Assembly (NCBI RefSeq): GCF_051020955.1 | Contig: NW_027476330.1 | Span: 1-64,000, forward strand | DNA length: 64,000 bases | Direction: 5' to 3' | Source: Megalopta genalis | Lineage: Eukaryota > Arthropoda > Insecta > Hymenoptera > Halictidae | Part shown: positions 13,532 through 27,527 of the stretch, in pieces | Position numbering within the stretch: the first letter of the stretch is position 1 | Layout of the letters: each line of letters begins with the position of its first letter | Program-made: the position numbers and the translations under genes | Notes under the pieces: generated by a model | What the model was told of the DNA's origin: nothing | The model's database searches: none | What the model saw: only the letters and a program-made list of their open reading frames with translations

Positions 13532-15689
13532 GGCTTAGCATCAAATCCATGCCACACAAATTATTTAGCTTCATACACTTGCGATATAATTAATATAGCT
13601 TCAAATGCATGCGAAACAAATGAGTGATCTTCATATCCAAGCGTAACACGTGATGTAACTTTAAATCAATGCGAAGTAGAAGATTTAGGTTCTTATACAT
13701 GCGAAACAAATGGTTTAGCTTCAAATACTTGTGATATACATGATTTTGCTTCAGCTGCATGCGAAACAAACGATTTAGCTTCACAACCAAGCGAAACACA
13801 TGATTTAGCTTCAAATCAATGCGAAATAGAAGGCTTAGCATCAAATCCATGCGACACAAATTATTTAGCTTCATATACTAGCGATATAAGTGATGTAGCT
13901 TCAAATGCAGGCGAAACAAACGAGTGATGTTCAAATCCAAGCGTAACACATGTTTTAAAGTCAAATCAATGGGAAGTAGAAGATTTACCTTCAAATCCAT
14001 GCGAAACAAATGGTTTAGCTTCAAATACTTGTGATATACATGATTTTGCTTCAGCTGCATGCGAGACAAACGAGTTAGCTTCAAATGCAAGCGAAACACA
14101 TGATTTAGCTTCAAATCAATGCGAAATAGAAGGCTTAGCATCAAATCCATGCGACACAAATTATTTAGCTTCATATACTTGCGATATAAGTGATATAGCT
14201 TCAAATGCAGGCGAAACAAACGAGTGAGCTTTAAATCCAAGTGTAACACATTATTTAGTTTCAAATCAATGGGAAGTAGAAGATTTACCTTCAAATCCAT
14301 GCGAAACAAATGGTTTAGCTTCAAATACTTGTGATATACATGATTTTGCTTTAGCTGCATGAGAAACAAACGATTAAGCTTCACACCCAAGGGAAACACG
14401 TGATTTAACTTCAAATCAATGCGAAGAAGAAGGCTTAGCATCAAATCCATGCGACACAAATTATTTAGCTTCATATACTTGCGATATAAGTGATACAGCT
14501 TCAAATGCAGGCGAAACAAACGAGTGAGCATTAAATCCAAGCGTAATACATGATTTAACTTCAAATCAATGCGAAGTAGAAGATTTACCTTCAAATACAT
14601 GCGAAACAAATGGTTTAGCTTCAAATACTTGTGATATACATGATTTTGCTTTAGCTGCATGAGAAACAAACGATTTAGCTTCACACCCAAGGGAAACACA
14701 TGATTTAACTTCAAATCAATGCGAAGTAGAAGGCTTAGCATCAAATCCATGCGACACAAAATATTTAGCTTCATATACTTGCGATATAAGTGATATAGCT
14801 TCAAATGCAGGCGAAACAAACGAGTGATCTTAAAATCCAAGCGTAACACATGATTTAACTTCAAATCAATGCGAAGTAGAAGATTTAGGTTCAAATACAT
14901 GCGAAACAAATGGTTTAGCTTCAAATACTTGTGATATACATGATTTTGCTTCAGCTGCATGCGAAACAAACTATTTAGCTTCACACCCAAGCGAAACACA
15001 TGATTTAGCTTCAAATCAATGCGAAATAGAAGGCTTAGCATCAAATCCATGCGACACAAATTATTTAGCTTCATATACTAGCGATATAAGTGATGTAGCT
15101 TCAAATGCAGGCGAAACAAACGAGTGATGTTCAAATCCAAGCGTAAAGCATGATTTAACTTCAAATCAATGCGAAGTAGAAGATTTAGGTTCAAATACAT
15201 GCGAAACAAATGGTTTAGCTTCAAATACTTGTGATATACATGATTTTGCTTCAGCTGCATGCGAGACAAACGAGTTAGCTTCAAATGCAAGCGAAACACA
15301 TGACTTAGCTTCAAATCAATGCGAAATAGTACGCTTAGCATCAAATCCATGCGACACATATTATTTAGCTTCGTATACTTGCGATATAAGTGATATAGCT
15401 TCAAATGCAGGCGAAACAAACGAGTGATCTTCAAATCCAAGCGTAACACATGTTTTAAAGTCAAATCAATGGGAAGTAGAAGATTTACCTTCAAATCCAT
15501 GCGAAACAAATGGTTTAGCTTCAAATACTTGTGATATACATGATTTTGCTTTAGCTGCATGAGAAACAAACGATTAAGCTTCACACCCAAGGGAAACACG
15601 TGATTTAACTTCAAATCAATGCGAAGAAGAAGGCTTAGCATCAAATCCATGCCACACAAATTATTTAGCTTCATACACTTGCGATATAA

Positions 15690-18600
15690 TTAATATAGCT
15701 TCAAATGCATGCGAAACAAATGAGTGATCTTCATATCCAAGCGTAACACGTGATGTAACTTTAAATCAATGCGAAGTAGAAGATTTAGGTTCTTATACAT
15801 GCGAAACAAATGGTTTAGCTTCAAATACTTGTGATATACATGATTTTGCTTCAGCTGCATGCGAAACAAACGATTTAGCTTCACAACCAAGCGAAACACA
15901 TGATTTAGCTTCAAATCAATGCGAAATAGAAGGCTTAGCATCAAATCCATGCGACACAAATTATTTAGCTTCATATACTAGCGATATAAGTGATGTAGCT
16001 TCAAATGCAGGCGAAACAAACGAGTGATGTTCAAATCCAAGCGTAAAGCATGATTTAACTTCAAATCGATGCGAAGTAGAAGATTTAGGTTCAAATACAT
16101 GCGAAACAAATGGTTTAGCTTCAAATACTTGTGATATACATGATTTTGCTTCAGCTGCATGCGAGACAAACGAGTTAGCTTCAAATGCAAGCGAAACACA
16201 TGATTTAGCTTCAAATCAATGCGAAATAGAAGGCTTAGCATCAAATCCATGCGACACAAATTATTTAGCTTCATATACTTGCGATATAAGTGATATAGCT
16301 TCAAATGCAGGCGAAACAAACGAGTGAGCTTTAAATCCAAGTGTAACACATTATTTAGTTTCAAATCAATGGGAAGTAGAAGATTTACCTTCAAATCCAT
16401 GCGAAACAAATGGTTTAGCTTCAAATACTTGTGATATACATGATTTTGCTTTAGCTGCATGAGAAACAAACGATTAAGCTTCACACCCAAGGGAAACACG
16501 TGATTTAACTTCAAATCAATGCGAAGAAGAAGGCTTAGCATCAAATCCATGCGACACAAATTATTTAGCTTCATATACTTGCGATATAAGTGATACAGCT
16601 TCAAATGCAGGCGAAACAAACGAGTGAGCATTAAATCCAAGCGTAATACATGATTTAACTTCAAATCAATGCGAAGTAGAAGATTTACCTTCAAATACAT
16701 GCGAAACAAATGGTTTAGCTTCAAATACTTGTGATATACATGATTTTGCTTTAGCTGCATGAGAAACAAACGATTTAGCTTCACACCCAAGGGAAACACA
16801 TGATTTAACTTCAAATCAATGCGAAGTAGAAGGCTTAGCATCAAATCCATGCGACACAAAATATTTAGCTTCATATACTTGCGATATAAGTGATATAGCT
16901 TCAAATGCAGGCGAAACAAACGAGTGATCTTCAAATCCAAGCGTAACACATGTTTTAAAGTCAAATCAATGGGAAGTAGAAGATTTACCTTCAAATCCAT
17001 GCGAAACAAATGGTTTAGCTTCAAATACTTGTGATATACATGATTTTGCTTTAGCTGCATGAGAAACAAACGATTAAGCTTCACACCCAAGGGAAACACG
17101 TGATTTAACTTCAAATCAATGCGAAGAAGAAGGCTTAGCATCAAATCCATGCCACACAAATTATTTAGCTTCATACACTTGCGATATAATTAATATAGCT
17201 TCAAATGCATGCGAAACAAATGAGTGATCTTCATATCCAAGCGTAACACGTGATGTAACTTTAAATCAATGCGAAGTAGAAGATTTAGGTTCTTATACAT
17301 GCGAAACAAATGGTTTAGCTTCAAATACTTGTGATATACATGATTTTGCTTCAGCTGCATGCGAAACAAACGATTTAGCTTCACAACCAAGCGAAACACA
17401 TGATTTAGCTTCAAATCAATGCGAAATAGAAGGCTTAGCATCAAATCCATGCGACACAAATTATTTAGCTTCATATACTAGCGATATAAGTGATGTAGCT
17501 TCAAATGCAGGCGAAACAAACGAGTGATGTTCAAATCCAAGCGTAAAGCATGATTTAACTTCAAATCGATGCGAAGTAGAAGATTTAGGTTCAAATACAT
17601 GCGAAACAAATGGTTTAGCTTCAAATACTTGTGATATACATGATTTTGCTTCAGCTGCATGCGAGACAAACGAGTTAGCTTCAAATGCAAGCGAAACACA
17701 TGATTTAGCTTCAAATCAATGCGAAATAGAAGGCTTAGCATCAAATCCATGCGACACAAATTATTTAGCTTCATATACTTGCGATATAAGTGATATAGCT
17801 TCAAATGCAGGCGAAACAAACGAGTGAGCTTTAAATCCAAGTGTAACACATTATTTAGTTTCAAATCAATGGGAAGTAGAAGATTTACCTTCAAATCCAT
17901 GCGAAACAAATGGTTTAGCTTCAAATACTTGTGATATACATGATTTTGCTTTAGCTGCATGAGAAACAAACGATTAAGCTTCACACCCAAGGGAAACACG
18001 TGATTTAACTTCAAATCAATGCGAAGAAGAAGGCTTAGCATCAAATCCATGCGACACAAATTATTTAGCTTCATATACTTGCGATATAAGTGATACAGCT
18101 TCAAATGCAGGCGAAACAAACGAGTGAGCATTAAATCCAAGCGTAATACATGATTTAACTTCAAATCAATGCGAAGTAGAAGATTTACCTTCAAATACAT
18201 GCGAAACAAATGGTTTAGCTTCAAATACTTGTGATATACATGATTTTGCTTTAGCTGCATGAGAAACAAACGATTTAGCTTCACACCCAAGGGAAACACA
18301 TGATTTAACTTCAAATCAATGCGAAGTAGAAGGCTTAGCATCAAATCCATGCGACACAAAATATTTAGCTTCATATACTTGCGATATAAGTGATATAGCT
18401 TCAAATGCAGGCGAAACAAACGAGTGATCTTCAAATCCAAGCGTAACACATGTTTTAAAGTCAAATCAATGGGAAGTAGAAGATTTACCTTCAAATCCAT
18501 GCGAAACAAATGGTTTAGCTTCAAATACTTGTGATATACATGATTTTGCTTTAGCTGCATGAGAAACAAACGATTAAGCTTCACACCCAAGGGAAACACG

Positions 18601-20189
18601 TGATTTAACTTCAAATCAATGCGAAGAAGAAGGCTTAGCATCAAATCCATGCCACACAAATTATTTAGCTTCATACACTTGCGATATAATTAATATAGCT
18701 TCAAATGCATGCGAAACAAATGAGTGATCTTCATATCCAAGCGTAACACGTGATGTAACATTAAATCAATGCGAAGTAGAAGATTTAGGTTCTTATACAT
18801 GCGAAACAAATGGTTTAGCTTCAAATACTTGTGATATACATGATTTTGCTTCAGCTGCATGCGAAACAAACGATTTAGCTTCACAACCAAGCGAAACACA
18901 TGATTTAGCTTCAAATCAATGCGAAATAGAAGGCTTAGCATCAAATCCATGCGACACAAATTATTTAGCTTCATATACTAGCGATATAAGTGATGTAGCT
19001 TCAAATGCAGGCGAAACAAACGAGTGATGTTCAAATCCAAGCGTAAAGCATGATTTAACTTCAAATCGATGCGAAGTAGAAGATTTACGTTCAAATACAT
19101 GCGAAACAAATGGTTTAGCTTCAAATACTTGTGATATACATGATTTTGCTTCAGCTGCATGCGAGACAAACGAGTTAGCTTCAAATGCAAGCGAAACACA
19201 TGATTTAGCTTCAAATCAATGCGAAATAGAAGGCTTAGCATCAAATCCATGCGACACAAATTATTTAGCTTCATATACTTGCGATATAAGTGATATAGCT
19301 TCAAATGCAGGCGAAACAAACGAGTGAGCTTTAAATCCAAGTGTAACACATTATTTAGTTTCAAATCAATGGGAAGTAGAAGATTTACCTTCAAATCCAT
19401 GCGAAACAAATGGTTTAGCTTCAAATACTTGTGATATACATGATTTTGCTTTAGCTGCATGAGAAACAAACGATTAAGCTTCACACCCAAGGGAAACACG
19501 TGATTTAACTTCAAATCAATGCGAAGAAGAAGGCTTAGCATCAAATCCATGCGACACAAATTATTTAGCTTCATATACTTGCGATATAAGTGATACAGCT
19601 TCAAATGCAGGCGAAACAAACGAGTGAGCATTAAATCCAAGCGTAATACATGATTTAACTTCAAATCAATGCGAAGTAGAAGATTTACCTTCAAATACAT
19701 GCGAAACAAATGGTTTAGCTTCAAATACTTGTGATATACATGATTTTGCTTTAGCTGCATGAGAAACAAACGATTTAGCTTCACACCCAAGGGAAACACA
19801 TGATTTAACTTCAAATCAATGCGAAGTAGAAGGCTTAGCATCAAATCCATGCGACACAAAATATTTAGCTTCATATACTTGCGATATAAGTGATATAGCT
19901 TCAAATGCAGGCGAAACAAACGAGTGATCTTCAAATCCAAGCGTAACACATGATTTAACTTCAAATCAATGCGAAGTAGAAGATTTAGGTTCAAATACAT
20001 GCGAAACAAATGGTTTAGCTTCAAATACTTGTGATATACATGATTTTGCTTCAGCTGCATGCGAAACAAACTATTTAGCTTCACACCCAAGCGAAACACA
20101 TGATTTAGCTTCAAATCAATGCGAAATAGAAGGCTTAGCATCAAATCCATGCGACACAAATTATTTAGCTTCATATACTAGCGATATAA
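15690..20189 (+). repeat. Three tandem 1,500-bp modules (five HORs each)
   Basis: Copies begin at 15,690, 17,190 and 18,690. The first two agree essentially base for base over the whole 1,500 bp as far as I could compare. The third has private changes (18,760, AACATT for AACTTT; 19,088, ACGT for AGGT). It departs from the others after about 19,940, where it continues with CACATGATTTAAC instead of CACATGTTTTAAAG. This is likely one of the youngest amplifications in the window. Confidence 0.8.
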
Positions 20190-20929
20190 GTGATGTAGCT
20201 TCAAATGCAGGCGAAACAAACGAGTGATGTTCAAATCCAAGCGTAAAGCATGATTTAACTTCAAATCAATGCGAAGTAGAAGATTTAGGTTCAAATACAT
20301 GCGAAACAAATGGTTTAGCTTCAAATACTTGTGATATACATGATTTTGCTTCAGCTGCATGCGAGACAAACGAGTTAGCTTCAAATGCAAGCGAAACACA
20401 TGACTTAGCTTCAAATCAATGCGAAATAGTACGCTTAGCATCAAATCCATGCGACACATATTATTTAGCTTCGTATACTTGCGATATAAGTGATATTGCT
20501 TCAAATGCAGGCGAAACAAACGAGTGATCTTCAAATCCAAGCGTAACACATGTTTTAAAGTCAAATCAATGGGAAGTAGAAGATTTACCTTCAAATCCAT
20601 GCGAAACAAATGGTTTAGCTTCAAGTACTTGTGATATACATGATTTTGCTTTAGCTGCATGAGAAACAAACGATTAAGCTTCACACCCAAGGAAAACACG
20701 TGATTTAACTTCAAATCAATGCGAAGAAGAAGGCTTAGCATCAAATCCATGCCACACAAATTATTTAGCTTCATACACTTGCGATATAATTAATATAGCT
20801 TCAAATGCAGGCGAAACAAACGAGTGATCTTCAAATCCAAGCGTAACACATGTTTTAAAGTCAAATCAATGGGAAGTAGAAGATTTACCTTCAAATCCAT
20901 GCGAAACAAATGGCTTAGCTTCAAATACT

Positions 20930-22010
20930 TGTGATATACATGATTTTGCTTTAGCTGCATGAGAAACAAACGATTTAGCTTCACACCCAAGGGAAACACA
21001 TGATTTAACTTCAAATCAATGCGAAGTAGAAGGCTTAGCATCAAATCCATGCGACACAAAATATTTAGCTTCATATACTTGCGATATAAGTGATATAGCT
21101 TCAAATGCAGGCGAAACAAACGAGTGATCTTCAAATCCAAGTGTAACACATGATTTAACTTCAAATCAATGCGAAGTAGAAGATTTAGGTTCAAATACAT
21201 GCGAAACAAATGGTTTAGCTTCAAATACTTGTGATATACATGATTTTGCTTCAGCTGCATGCGAAACAAACTATTTAGCTTCACACCCAAGCGAAACACA
21301 TGATTTAGCTTCAAATCAATGCGAAATAGAAGGCTTAGCATCAATTCCATGCGACACAAATTATTTAGCTTCATATACTTGCGATATAAGTGATATAGCT
21401 TCAAATGCAGGCGAAACAAACGAGTGAGCTTTAAATCCAAGTGTAACACATTATTTAGTTTCAAATCAGTGGGAAGTAGAAGATTTACCTTCAAATCCAT
21501 GCGAAACAAATGGTTTAGCTTCAAATACTTGTGATATACATGATTTTGCTTTAGCTGCATGAGAAACAAACGATTTAGCCTCACACCCAAGGGAAACATA
21601 TGATTTAACTTCAAATCAATGCGAAGTAGAAGGCTTAGCATCAAATCCATGCGACACATATTATTTAGCTTCGTATAATTGCAATATAAGTGATATTGCT
21701 TCAAATGCAGGCGAAACAAACGAGTGATCTTCAAATCCAAGCGTAACACATGTTTTAAAGTCAAATCAATGGGAAGTAGATGATTTACCTTCAAATCCAT
21801 GCGTAACAAATGGTTTAGCTTCAAATACTTGTGATATACATGATTTAGCTTCAACTGCATGCGAAACAAACGAGTTGGCTTCAAATCCTAGCGAAACACA
21901 TGATTTAGCTTCAAATAAATGCGAAATATGAGGCTTAGCATCAAATCCATGCCACACAAATTATTTAGCTTCATACACTTGCGATATAATTAATATAGCT
22001 TCAAATGCAG
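20930..22010 (+). repeat. Marker cassette, copy 2 (left end replaced)
   Basis: This carries all right-hand cassette diagnostics (GTAGATGATTTACC at 21,775, TTGGCTTCAAATCCTAGCG at 21,875, GAAATATGAGG near 21,923). To the left of about 20,930 it has a different HOR subtype from the copies at 3.54, 29.94, 35.49 and 37.59 kb: ACACATGTTTTAAAG instead of ACACGTGATGTAAC. It shares CAAGTGTAACACATG (21,138) and TTTAGCCTC (21,575) with the 37.59-kb copy. Confidence 0.78.
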
Positions 22011-22293
22011 GCGAAACAAATGAGTGATCTTCAAATCCAAGCGTAACACGTGATGTAACTTTAAATCAATGCGAAGTAGAAGATTTAGGTTCAAATACAT
22101 GCGAAACAAATGGTTTAGCTTCAAATACTTGTGATATACATGATTTTGCTTCAGCTGCATGCGAGGCAAACGAGTTAGCTTCAAATGCAAGCGAAACACA
22201 TGATTTAGCTTCAAATCAATGCGAAATAGAAGGCTTAGCATCAAATCCATGCGACACAAATTATTTAGCTTCATATACTTGCGATATAAGTGA

Positions 22294-22830
22294 TATAGCT
22301 TCAAATGCTGGCGAATCAAACACGTGAGCTTTAAATCCAAGTGTAACACATTATTTAGTTTCAAATCAATGGGAAGTAGAAGATTTAGGTTCAAAAACAT
22401 GCGAAACAAATGGTTTAGCTTAAAATACTTGTGATATACATGATTCAGCTTCAACTGCATGCGAGACAAACGAGTTAGCTTCAAATCCAAGCGAAACACA
22501 TGACTTAGCTTCAAATCAATGCGAAATAGTACGCTTAGCATCAAATCCATGCGACACATATTATTTAGCTTCATACACTTGCGATATAAGTGATATTGCT
22601 TCAAATGCAGGCGAAACAAACGAGTGATCTTCAAATCCAAGCGTAACACATGATTTAACTTCAAATCAGTGCGAAGTAGAAGATTTAGGTTCAAATAGAT
22701 GCGAAACAAATGGTTTAGCTTCAAATACTTGTGATATACATGATTTAGCTTCAACTGCATGCGAAACAAACGAGTGAGCTTTAAATCCAAGCGTAACTCA
22801 TGATTTAACTTCAAATCAATGGGAAGTAGA
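22294..22830 (+). repeat. Divergent-unit island with half-HOR slip, copy 2
   Basis: Same unit order as 5,941-6,480 (offset 16,353 bp), except that GCTGGCGAATC replaces TTTTGGCGAATC. The extra five-unit block is at about 22,654-22,803 (AATCAGTGCG to GCGTAACTCATGA) and again moves the HOR phase by 150 bp. Confidence 0.78.
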
Positions 22831-25800
22831 AGATTTAGGTTCAAATACATGCGAAACAAATGGTTTAGCTTCAAATACTTGTGATATACATGATTTTGCT
22901 TTAGCTGCATGAGAAACAAACGATTTAGCTTCACACCCAAGGGAAACACATGATTTAACTTCAAATCAATGCGAAGTCGAAGGCTTAGCATCAAATCCAT
23001 GCGACACAAAATATTTAGCTTCATATACTTGCGATATAAGTGATATAGCTTCAAATGCAGGCGAAACAAACGAGTGATCTTCAAATCCAAGCGTAACACA
23101 TGATTTAACTTCAAATCAATGCGAAGTAGAAGATTTAGGTTCAAATACATGCGAAACAAATGGTTTAGCTTCAAATACTTGTGATATACATGATTTTGCT
23201 TCAGCTGCATGCGAGACAAACGAGTTAGCTTCAAATGCAAGCGAAACACATGACTTAGCTTCAAATCAATGCGAAATAGTACGCTTAGCATCAAATCCAT
23301 GCGACACATATTATTTAGCTTCGTATACTTGCGATATAAGTGATATTGCTTCAAATGCAGGCGAAACAAACGAGTGATCTTCAAATCCAAGCGTAACACA
23401 TGTTTTAAAGTCAAATCAATGGGAAGTAGAAGATTTATCTTCAAATCCATGCGAAACAAATGGTTTAGCTTCAAATACTTGTGATATACATGATTTTGCT
23501 TTAGCTGCATGAGAAACAAACGATTAAGCTTCACACCCAAGGGAAACACGTGATTTAACTTCAAATCAATGCGAAGAAGAAGGCTTAGCAGCAAATCCAT
23601 GCCACACAAATTATTTAGCTTCATACACTTGCGGTATAATTAATATAGCCTCAAATGCAGGCGAAACAAATGAGTGATCTTCATATCCAAGCGTAACACG
23701 TGATGTAACTTTAAATCAATGCGAAGTAGAAGATTTAGGTTCTTATACATGCGAAACAAATGGTTTAGCTTCAAAAACTTGTGATATACATGATTTTGCT
23801 TCAGCTGCATGCGAAACAAACGATTTAGCTTCACAACCAAGCGAAACACATGATTTAGCTTCAAATCAATGCGAAATAGAAGGCTTATCATCAAATCCAT
23901 GCGACACAAATTATTTAGCTTCATATACTAGCGATATAAGTGATGTAGCTTCAAATGCAGGCGAAACAAACGAGTGATGTTCAAATCCAAGCGTAAAGCA
24001 TGATTTAACTTCAAATCGATGCGAAGTAGAAGATTTAGGTTCAAATACATGCGAAACAAATGGTTTAGCTTCAAATACTTGTGATATACATGATTTTGCT
24101 TCAGCTGCATGCGAGACAAACGAGTTAGCTTCAAATGCAAGCGAAACACATGATTTAGCTTCAAATCAATGCGAAATAGAAGGCTTAGCATCAAATCCAT
24201 GCGACACAAATTATTTAGCTTCATATACTTGCGATATAAGTGATATAGCTTCAAATGCAGGCGAAACAAACGAGTGAGCTTTAAATCCAAGTGTAACACA
24301 TTATTTAGTTTCAAATCAATGGGAAGTAGAAGATTTACCTTCAAATCCATGCGAAACAAATGGTTTAGCTTCAAATACTTGTGATATACATGATTTTGCT
24401 TTAGCTGCATAAGAAACAAACGATTAAGCTTCACACCCAAGGGAAACACGTGATTTAACTTCAAATCAATGCGAAGAAGAAGGCTTAGCATCAAATCCAT
24501 GCGACACAAATTATTTAGCTTCATATACTTGCGATATAAGTGATACAGCTTCAAATGCAGGCGAAACAAACGAGTGAGCTTTAAATCCAAGCGTAATACA
24601 TGATTTAACTTCAAATCAATGGGAAGTAGAAGATTTAGGTTCAAATACATGCGAAACAAATGGTTTAGCTTCAAATACTTGTGATATACATGATTTTGCT
24701 TTAGCTGCATGAGAAACAAACGATTTAGCTTCACACCCAAGGGAAACACATGATTTAACTTCAAATCAATGCGAAGTAGAAGGCTTAGCATCAAATCCAT
24801 GCGACACAAAATATTTAGCTTCATATACTTGCGATATAAGTGATATAGCTTCAAATGCAGGCGAATCAAACGAGTGATCTTCAAATCCAAGCGTAACACA
24901 TGATTTAACTTCAAATCAATGCGAAGTAGAAGATTTAGGTTCAAATACATGCGAAACAAATGGTTTAGCTTCAAATACTTGTGATATACATGATTTTGCT
25001 TCAGCTGCATGCGAAACAAACTATTTAGCTTCACACCCAAGCGAAACACATGATTTAGCTTCAAATCAATGCGAAATAGAAGGCTTAGCATCAAATCCAT
25101 GCGACACAAATTATTTAGCTTCATATACTAGCGATATAAGTGATGTAGCTTCAAATGCAGGCGAAACAAACGAGTGATGTTCAAATCCAAGCGTAAAGCA
25201 TGATTTAACTTCAAATCAATGCGAAGTAGAAGATTTAGGTTCAAATACATGCGAAACAAATGGTTTAGCTTCAAATACTTGTGATATACATGATTTTGCT
25301 TCAGCTGCATGCGAGACAAACGAGTTAGCTTCAAATGCAAGCGAAACACATGACTTAGCTTCAAATCAATGCGAAATAGTACGCTTAGCATCAAATCCAT
25401 GCGACACATATTATTTAGCTTCGTATACTTGCGATATAAGTGATATTGCTTCAAATGCAGGCGAAACAAACGAGTGATCTTCAAATCCAAGCGTAACACA
25501 TGTTTTAAAGTCAAATCAATGGGAAGTAGAAGATTTACCTACAAATCCATGCGAAACAAATGGTTTAGCTTCAAATACTTGTGATATACATGATTTTGCT
25601 TTAGCTGCATGAGAAACAAACGATTAAGCTTCACACCCAAGGGAAACACGTGATTTAACTTCAAATCAATGCGAAGAAGAAGGCTTAGCATCAAATCCAT
25701 GCCACACAAATTATTTAGCTTCATACACTTGCGATATAATTAATATAGCTTCAAATGCAGGCGAAACAAATGAGTGATCTTCATATCCAAGCGTAACGCG

Positions 25801-27527
25801 TGATGTAACTTTAAATCAATGCGAAGTAGAAGATTTAGGTTCTTATACATGCGAAACAAATGGTTTAGCTTCAAATACTTGTGATATACATGATTTTGCT
25901 TCAGCTGCATGCGAAACAAACGATTTAGCTTCACAACCAAGCGAAACACATGATTTAGCTTCAAATCAATGCGAAATAGAAGGCTTAGCATCAAATCCAT
26001 GCGACACAAATTATTTAGCTTCATATACTAGCGATATAAGTGATGTAGCTTCAAATGCAGGCGAAACAAACGAGTGATGTTCAAATCCAAGCGTAAAGCA
26101 TGATTTAACTTCAAATCAATGCGAAGTAGAAGATTTAGGTTCAAATACATGCGAAACAAATGGTTTAGCTTCAAATACTTGTGATATACATGATTTTGCT
26201 TCAGCTGCATGCGAGACAAACGAGTTAGCTTCAAATGCAAGCGAAACACATGACTTAGCTTCAAATCAATGCGAAATAGTACGCTTAGCATCAAATCCAT
26301 GCGACACATATTATTTAGCATCGTATACTTGCGATATAAGTGATATTGCTTCAAATGCAGGCGAAAGAAACGAGTGATCTTCAAATCCAAGCGTAACACA
26401 TGTTTTAAAGTCAAATCAATGGGAAGTAGAAGATTTACCTTCAAATCCATGCGAAACAAATGGTTTAGCTTCAAATACTTGTGATATACATGATTTTGCT
26501 TTAGCTGCATGAGAAACAAACGATTAAGCTTCACACCCAAGGGAAACACGTGATTTAACTTCAAATCAATGCGAAGAAGAAGGCTTAGCATCAAATCCAT
26601 GTCACACAAATTATTTAGCTTCATACACTTGCGATATAATTAATATAGCTTCAAATGCAGGCGAAACAAATGAGTGATCTTCATATCCAAGCGTAACACG
26701 TGATGTAACTTTAAATCAATGCGAAGTAGAAGATTTAGGTTCTTATACATGCGAAACAAATGGTTTAGCTTCAAATACTTGTGATATACATGATTTTGCT
26801 TCAGCTGCATGCGAAACAAACGATTTAGCTTCACAACCAAGCGAAACACATGATTTAGCTTCAAATCAATGCGAAATAGAAGGCTTAGCATCAAATCCAT
26901 GCGACACAAATTATTTAGCTTCATATACTTGCGATATAAGTGATATAGCTTCAAATGCAGGCGAAACAAACGAGTGAGCTTTAAATCCAAGTGTAACACA
27001 TTATTTAGTTTCAAATCAATGGGAAGTAGAAGATTTACCTTCAAATCCATGCGAAACAAATGGTTTAGCTTCAAATACTTGTGATATACATCATTTTGCT
27101 TTAGCTGCATGAGAAACAAACGATTAAGCTTCACACCCAAGGGAAACACGTGATTTAACTTCAAATCAATGCGAAGAAGAAGGCTTAGCATCAAATCCAT
27201 GTCACACAAATTATTTAGCTTCATACACTTGCGATATAATTAATATAGCTTCAAATGCAGGCGAAACAAATGAGTGATCTTCATATCCAAGCGTAACACG
27301 TGATGTAACTTTAAATCAATGCGAAGTAGAAGATTTAGGTTCTTATACATGCGAAACAAATGGTTTAGCTTCAAATACTTGTGATATACATGATTTTGCT
27401 TCAGCTGCATGCGAAACAAACTATTTAGCTTCACACCCAAGCGAAACACATGATTTAGCTTCAAATCAATGCGAAATAGAAGGCTTAGCATCAAATCCAT
27501 GCGACACAAATTATTTAGCTTCATATA

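Larger units (their letters stand above)
6987..20189 (+). repeat. Tandem block of 1.5-2.4-kb modules
   Basis: A module is recognisable by the pair AATTAATATAGCTTC then, about 100 bp later, GGTTCTTATACATGCG. In this block the second marker occurs near 7,085, 9,485, 11,585, 13,688, 15,788, 17,288 and 18,788. The spacings are therefore 2,400, 2,100, 2,103, 2,100, 1,500 and 1,500 bp: all multiples of 300 except for the 3-bp insertion at 13,529. These seven copies share AAATGCATGCG just after the first marker, while copies at 23.6-27.3 and 40.4-43.6 kb have AAATGCAGGCG. The block therefore looks homogenised as a unit. Confidence 0.82.
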
